Assembly: GCF_002778325.1 (NCBI RefSeq)
Contig: NZ_NESI01000013.1
Span: 1-46,168, forward strand
Direction of reading: 5' to 3'
DNA: 46,168 nt
Source of the DNA: Limnohabitans sp. B9-3
Lineage (GTDB): Bacteria > Pseudomonadota > Gammaproteobacteria > Burkholderiales > Burkholderiaceae_C
The notes under the pieces were generated by a model. It did no database searches and was not told the origin of the DNA. It was given only the letters and a program-made list of their open reading frames with translations. Shown one piece after another: positions 15,198-46,168 of the stretch (position 1 is the first letter of the stretch; each line of letters begins with the position of its first letter). Made by a program: the position numbers and the translations under genes.

Positions 15198-16925
15198 TTA
15201 AAACGGCACGGTGACCGAGCTCCACATCCGAGTTCTCACGAGCGAACCATCTAAGTCTTTGCCCGTCTCAATGTTGGCAGCTGGGTTTGTTCCGATGCGT
15301 CTGGCCCAAATCAGCTTGAGGGCAATCCCGTCTTCACTTTGCCAAGCCAAGGAAAAGCCGTTGCCTTTGAGGGTGTACTTGTTGAGCGCGGTGACGTCTT
15401 GCTGGTTCAGTGCTGGGTAAAGCGTGACATTACCAATGTCATAGAAAGTCGCGGCCATCAAGCGTGGTTGAAGTTGCCAACGCAACTCAATATTTCCCAT
15501 CACCCCATTGCCACCCCCCGCCTCACTGCTGGGGTAAGCTCGAACGCCCGAACTTCCACCGAGGTAAAACTTTTCGGATGAGTCGAGGTTCTTTGCACCA
15601 CGCGAGCGTTGGCCGGATAGCGAACCATACACAGACCATTCAGAAGCTAACACTTGTTGGCGGCTCAATGCGTAACGAATTTTGCGATAAGCACCCGCAG
15701 TTTGCGTGGTCACAGCAACTTCAGGTGCGTTCGGTGAGCCGTCAAGGTTCATGAATCCATTAACGAAGGTCAGGTTGGCTGTATTGGACCCACCGCCACC
15801 CCAACCATCGAAACTATTGCCATAAAAACTCAAGGATTTAGGTCGGCTTGAATAGTCGCTTTTGACCTGTCCTTCACTGAAGTTTTTGAAGTGCTTTTCA
15901 TCGATCGCAAAACTGGCGTACATGTTTTGAGAGCGTGACCGTATCAGCGGGTAGCTGGCCTCAATACCCGTGGTGTCGGAGGTGCCTGTGGGGGCCACGG
16001 TTTCTTGAAACTGTAAAACTCGGTAGGAGAGGTGCGATGTATTGGCCCCAATTTTTAAACCATCGGTACCGATTGGCACTGTCCAACCCACACGCGTGTA
16101 ACGGCTGGCTTTGGTCTCTGTCCATGTGTTGCTGATTTGATCGCCATCACCGAAGACGCTGTTGAAATTGACGTTCATGACCAAGCGATTCACACCGGTC
16201 CCTCGTGATCCCGTGTTGTCTGTGATGACGGTTCCTTCGAAGCCAGGTTTTGCTGTGGCTTTGAGAACCAAGTCTGTTTCGCTTTCTTGTTCTCCTTCTT
16301 TCAAGTTGCCGTTCACATAAACACCGGAAATGTCGTCGGCAATCAACAAAGCGCGGTCAATGGCTGGGGAGTTCAAATACGCGCCGCTCGCCTGTTGTGA
16401 TTGAACGATGCGTTTGAGTGTTTCAGGCGTGGCGGGTTTGGGAATCTCTCCATCGAACCGAATTTCGCCAAATCGGGCTTGAACAATTTCAATCTTGACC
16501 ACACCATCCAGCACATCCTGTTCCGGCAGATAGGCTCGCACAACCCAGCCCGCCTCTCTGAAGACCTCAGCCAACTCGCTCACCAAGGTTTCTATCTCGC
16601 TGAAGGTCAATTCTTGCCCTTGATAGCGATTCAGCAAAGGTTGAAGTTGGGCCTGATCGAGCAAGGTGTTGCCATTGACTTCAAAACGCTGGACCAATAT
16701 TTTTAAGCCAGTACGGGGCGGGTTGGCCATCGGCTTGGGTAACAACGGCGCCCTCTGACGCGGCAAGTTGAAGTTTTGTGTGCGATCAATTTGCTGCTGC
16801 AACGCGCCTGCATCAACCTCTGCGGCTTGTGAGGCACAAGGGGCAAGCAGCATCAACACCAACCAGCTGATTCGAGAAAGCGCTTGGGGTGGTCGGCTGT
16901 GTAATTCGTTCAAAGAAACGTTCAT
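15198..16925 (-). CDS. TpsB outer-membrane transporter (FhaC/ShlB/HecB family)
   Basis: A 575-residue Omp85-type channel that secretes and folds the neighbouring TpsA. It has a signal peptide (residues 1-34, WLVLMLLAPCASQA then AEV), a linker rich in QQQ/RP, a ShlB-type POTRA domain at about 75-150 (FEVNGNTLLDQAQLQPLL, then AGWVVRAYLPEQDV), a second POTRA to about 230 and then a beta-barrel. The loop-6 motif appears as GVRAYP at about 460-465, in place of VRGY/VRGF. The protein ends SSVTVPF with the C-terminal Phe needed for BAM-mediated insertion. The ATG at 16925 lies 19 nt after the tpsA stop, so the two are co-transcribed; a TTG at 16973 in the same frame would overlap tpsA and is less likely. 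No strong Shine-Dalgarno is visible, so translational coupling to tpsA is plausible. Confidence 0.93.
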   Translation of the reverse strand: MNVSLNELHSRPPQALSRISWLVLMLLAPCASQAAEVDAGALQQQIDRTQNFNLPRQRAPLLPKPMANPPRTGLKILVQRFEVNGNTLLDQAQLQPLLNRYQGQELTFSEIETLVSELAEVFREAGWVVRAYLPEQDVLDGVVKIEIVQARFGEIRFDGEIPKPATPETLKRIVQSQQASGAYLNSPAIDRALLIADDISGVYVNGNLKEGEQESETDLVLKATAKPGFEGTVITDNTGSRGTGVNRLVMNVNFNSVFGDGDQISNTWTETKASRYTRVGWTVPIGTDGLKIGANTSHLSYRVLQFQETVAPTGTSDTTGIEASYPLIRSRSQNMYASFAIDEKHFKNFSEGQVKSDYSSRPKSLSFYGNSFDGWGGGGSNTANLTFVNGFMNLDGSPNAPEVAVTTQTAGAYRKIRYALSRQQVLASEWSVYGSLSGQRSRGAKNLDSSEKFYLGGSSGVRAYPSSEAGGGNGVMGNIELRWQLQPRLMAATFYDIGNVTLYPALNQQDVTALNKYTLKGNGFSLAWQSEDGIALKLIWARRIGTNPAANIETGKDLDGSLVRTRMWSSVTVPF

Positions 16926-16944
16926 GGCGGTATTTGAAAATTGA

Positions 16945-43605
<26,661 letters not shown>

Positions 43606-43975
43606 GACGCGCCTTTTTTACTTGAAAAAAAATTAATAATATTAAATTGACTATTTTTTTGATAGACGTTGCAATATGAATGACATTGAGAGGCGAGCTG
43701 CTGAAAATAGAGAAATGTCATGTGATGCATGGTCAGAGACTGACTTACTTTGGAACTAAATGGGGTTTCACGTCCTTACGTTAATTGCTATCCAATCGAA
43801 TTTGTTGCTTTGAATTTAATAACTGACATTAATGATAGATTTGTCATTTTGTTTTAGCCCCATATCGGTGCGTCAAGGAACAAGTTATTAGATGATGACG
43901 ATTTTGTCATTAATGACGTTATTGTCATTAATGACGAAAACTTTGGTTAATTAAATTTAACTGACAATAGACGGG
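43606..43975. promoter_or_regulatory. AT-rich divergent control region between tpsA and the two-component system
   Basis: This 370-bp gap contains no gene that I can support. It is far richer in A+T than its surroundings and must hold the promoters for both tpsA (minus) and the response regulator (plus). TGACATT/TGTCATT-like motifs recur at about 43,681, 43,716, 43,824, 43,841, 43,904, 43,922 and 43,962. On the tpsA side a poly-A/T stretch (43,620-43,660) precedes the start codon. I could not assign -35/-10 boxes with confidence. Confidence 0.7.
43904..43936 (+). promoter_or_regulatory. Tandem GTCATTAATGAC palindromes, candidate response-regulator operator
   Basis: The 15-mer TTGTCATTAATGACG occurs twice without mismatch, at 43904-43918 and 43922-43936, 18 bp apart. 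Each contains the perfect 12-bp palindrome GTCATTAATGAC. A related site, TGACATTAATGA, lies at 43824-43835. The pair ends 39 bp before the response-regulator start codon, overlapping the likely promoter. Binding by the adjacent OmpR-type regulator is inferred. Confidence 0.65.
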
Positions 43976-44662
43976 ATGAAAATCCTCTTAATCGAAGACG
44001 AAATCAAAATTGCAGACTTTGTCTTGCCCGGCCTCAGGCATGCCGGTTTTGAGGCAGACCACATCGCCGACGGTGTATCGGGTCTCGATGCAATTTTTGA
44101 GCACCGCTACGATTTGGTGGTGCTCGATGTGATGCTGCCAAGAATGAGTGGCTTCGATGTTCTGACGAAGGTGCGGGAGCAGGGCAATGAGGTCCCCATC
44201 ATCATGCTGACGGCAAAAAGTGAGCTGTCAGATCGCATGACGGCGTTTGAGCGTGGCGTCGATGACTTTTTACCCAAGCCTTTTTTCGTCGAAGAACTGA
44301 TAGCCCGTATCAAATTGCTGGTGGGCCGAAAGCAGTCTGCAGCCCCGCAGCAGCTGTCATACGGGCAACTGCAATTGGATGTCGTGGACCGTCGTGCGCA
44401 TTGGCATGGCACAAGCGCTGTATTGAGTCAACGTGAGTTCAGTTTATTGAGTTACCTCATTCGATCACCGGGTAATATTTACTCTCGGCAGCAGATTTTG
44501 AAGCACGTTTGGAATATTGATTTCGACCCCGAGACCAACGTGGTTGATGTTTGCATCCGCCGCATCAGAATAAAGCTGTCGAGAGGCTTTAGCTCTGATA
44601 TGAATTTGATCGAATCCATCCGTGGTGTGGGTTACCGCATCAATGTGGGTGAGTTGGAATGA
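43976..44662 (+). CDS. OmpR-family response regulator
   Basis: A 228-residue protein. The N-terminal receiver domain has acidic residues E7/D8, the phosphoacceptor D51 (LVVLDVMLP), T79 and K101. The C-terminal winged helix (about 128-226) includes SQREFSLLSYLIRSPGNIYS, DVCIRRIRIKL and IRGVGYRI. It is a complete QseB/CusR-like regulator that should bind tandem sites as a dimer when phosphorylated. It overlaps the kinase gene by 4 bp (ATGA), so translation is coupled. It is divergent from the giant tpsA gene; control of tpsA and of itself through the repeated GTCATT sites is the natural hypothesis. Confidence 0.95.
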   Translation: MKILLIEDEIKIADFVLPGLRHAGFEADHIADGVSGLDAIFEHRYDLVVLDVMLPRMSGFDVLTKVREQGNEVPIIMLTAKSELSDRMTAFERGVDDFLPKPFFVEELIARIKLLVGRKQSAAPQQLSYGQLQLDVVDRRAHWHGTSAVLSQREFSLLSYLIRSPGNIYSRQQILKHVWNIDFDPETNVVDVCIRRIRIKLSRGFSSDMNLIESIRGVGYRINVGELE

Positions 44663-46056
44663 GTAAATCTTTCAAATTAAATATATTCATAAAGCTCGCG
44701 GCTTTGGTATTTCTCATTATTCTTGTGAATAGGCATATTGCACAGTATTTTTTAGTGGATCAGACAGAGAACACAATCCTCTCCGAGATGTCTAACGATC
44801 TCAAAAAGTGCAATACCCATTTGGGTGACAACCATGCATTTATTCATTGCGCACAAAAAGCTTCTAAGCTTGAAATCTTCAACAGCATCAAAGACCATTA
44901 CGTGTTGTGCCATGTCGGCCGCAGCGACGAATTTGCACGGATCTGTGACTCGTTCAGCACCGCTGGGGTGACATGGGAGTCCGCATCGCTCAATGCGATA
45001 ACGCCATTTTTTAATGGCGTGCAAACGATTGACGGCGCCCCATGGATGGCCGTTAAAAACGAATTGACGGTCAACAGCGATCTTGTTGTTTTGAAGAGGT
45101 CGTGGATCACCGACTTTATGAAGCAAGTGTGGGCGCTGAGAGATCAAAACCTTTTGAAAGCCCTCCCAGTCATTATTTTGATGATGATTGGACTGGCGTT
45201 ATTCATGGTTTATTCGTCTTTAAAACCTATGCGTTTGATTGCGGAAAAAATGGCCAGTTTGAATTCTCAAAACTTAAGCTTGAAACAAACGATCCAGAGT
45301 CCGTACAAGGAGTTTGACCTCATCGTTGAGCAGTTTGTGAATTTGCGCGAGCGTTTGGCTCATTCGTTTGAAATGGCAAAACGTTTTTCCGCTGATGTGT
45401 CTCATGAGTTGCGTACCCCGCTGAGCGTTTTGCGGGGCGCCACAGAGCGAATCATTGCGCAGTTGCCCACTGGCTCTGATGCACAAATTCAAGTCAGGCA
45501 GATGGGCGATGAAATTGAGCGCTTGGTACAAATTACCGAAAAACTATTGCTCTTATCCAAGGCCGATGCCAATAATTTGAAATTGGATTTGCACAAAATA
45601 TGTTTGACAGATGTGTTGGAAAAGTTTGTGAAAGATGCACGAACTTTTCAATCCAATCTGACCATCAAGCAGCAAATTCAACAAGGTGTTAATTGGGAAT
45701 GCGATGGTTCATTGATCAACCAATTGCTCCAAAACCTCTATACCAACGCGGTGAAGTACAACAAGCTAGAGGGTTGGATCAAAATCAATTTAGAAGCTTC
45801 AAATGATCAACTTCATTTGACCATAGAGAACTCAACCACAGAGATACCGCCAGATTTAGAGGCTTTGGCTTTTGACCGGTTTTTTCGGGGTGATACATCC
45901 CGTTCGCGTGCCGTAGAAGGTTTGGGACTGGGCTTGAGTATTTGCAAAGAAATCGCGCGTGTGCATCAAGGTGAGTTGACGCTGCGTGTCACGCCTGAAA
46001 ACAGCGTTTGCCTCGATTTGAGGGCGCCATTGAGCATCAAAGGTGACGGACCTTAA
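44659..46056 (+). CDS. Sensor histidine kinase
   Basis: A 465-residue inner-membrane kinase with TM1 at about 8-25, a periplasmic sensor of about 140 residues, TM2 at about 168-187, a HAMP-like linker, a HisKA domain with phospho-acceptor H249 (FSADVSHELRTPLSVLRG) and a HATPase domain. The N-box is LLQNLYTNAVKYN. The G1 box is degenerate (IENSTTEIPPD in place of DNGPGIP), while the F box (FDRFFRGD) and G2 (GLGLGLSI) are intact. The periplasmic part holds four cysteines (C51, C64, C84, C96), which could form disulfides or bind metal. Base composition is more A+T-rich than the left half of the window. It is coupled to the response regulator by a 4-bp overlap. I do not recognise the sensor domain. 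Confidence 0.93.
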   Translation: MSKSFKLNIFIKLAALVFLIILVNRHIAQYFLVDQTENTILSEMSNDLKKCNTHLGDNHAFIHCAQKASKLEIFNSIKDHYVLCHVGRSDEFARICDSFSTAGVTWESASLNAITPFFNGVQTIDGAPWMAVKNELTVNSDLVVLKRSWITDFMKQVWALRDQNLLKALPVIILMMIGLALFMVYSSLKPMRLIAEKMASLNSQNLSLKQTIQSPYKEFDLIVEQFVNLRERLAHSFEMAKRFSADVSHELRTPLSVLRGATERIIAQLPTGSDAQIQVRQMGDEIERLVQITEKLLLLSKADANNLKLDLHKICLTDVLEKFVKDARTFQSNLTIKQQIQQGVNWECDGSLINQLLQNLYTNAVKYNKLEGWIKINLEASNDQLHLTIENSTTEIPPDLEALAFDRFFRGDTSRSRAVEGLGLGLSICKEIARVHQGELTLRVTPENSVCLDLRAPLSIKGDGP

Positions 46057-46060
46057 CTTT

Positions 46061-46084
46061 GACAAATTACATACGTCATTTGTC
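46061..46084. promoter_or_regulatory. Inverted repeat after the kinase gene
   Basis: GACAAAT (46061-46067) and ATTTGTC (46078-46084) are perfect 7-bp arms around 10 bp that include ACGTCA. The half-sites resemble the TGACA/TGTCA motifs upstream of the response regulator. It starts 4 bp after the kinase stop and has no T-tract. It may be an operator for a gene beyond the window. A second small inverted repeat (GTGAGA / TCTCAC, 46087-46104) follows. The last 60 bases hold nothing else that I can name. Confidence 0.4.
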
Positions 46085-46168
46085 TGGTGAGAAGGAAATC
46101 TCACTTGAGACCTACCTTATCTCGTCTTCAGGTGATACACCCAAGTGGTTCACGTACTTTCATTGTAA

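Overview
The window looks like chromosomal DNA of a betaproteobacterium of the order Burkholderiales, most likely Comamonadaceae (Limnohabitans/Rhodoferax-like). This is inferred from protein flavour (Rho, TrxA, ComEC, FrnE-like DsbA, FdxA) and the adjacent trxA-rho order, not from any marker gene such as rRNA.

Left part (1-4.4 kb): the last bases of an IS256-type insertion sequence cut into the 3' half of mobB. The truncated mobB follows a TetR-family regulator on the minus strand. Diverging from these is a molybdopterin-bis-MGD oxidoreductase followed closely by a 7Fe ferredoxin, so this was probably one regulated redox locus. A small secreted adhesin-E-like protein follows, with a perfect hairpin just before its start codon.

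Middle (4.5-15.2 kb): comEC for DNA uptake; a two-gene operon of circularly permuted ATP-grasp and alpha-E proteins; a RelE/Phd-type toxin-antitoxin pair; a TPR plus GT41 (O-GlcNAc transferase-like) glycosyltransferase; then rho, trxA and a FrnE-like DsbA oxidoreductase, with clear terminators after rho and trxA.

Right part (15.2-46.1 kb): a type Vb (two-partner) secretion locus. One uninterrupted minus-strand frame of 26.66 kb encodes an 8,886-residue TpsA exoprotein. It is followed 19 nt later by its outer-membrane transporter TpsB. The exoprotein is a mosaic. From N to C it has an ESPR signal peptide, a TPS secretion domain, a glycine-rich block, about 14 autotransporter-type (PATR) repeats and three GLUG super-modules. 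A short hinge and about 40 FHA-like units follow, then a second copy of the module that opened the PATR block, an FHA-like tail with YDG/MBG domains, a Pro/Ala microsatellite linker and a final globular domain. The 40 units are built from only three interchangeable cassette types joined by one shared hub. Diverging from tpsA across a 370-bp AT-rich region with repeated GTCATTAATGAC palindromes is an OmpR-type response regulator and a histidine kinase. Their position suggests that they control the giant adhesin.

Working model (inference): the two-component system senses an envelope or extracellular signal and switches the TpsA/TpsB pair on or off. The GT41 enzyme is a possible modifier of this Ser/Thr/Asn-rich adhesin, by analogy with HMW1C and HMW1. 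No rRNA, tRNA or CRISPR array was seen.
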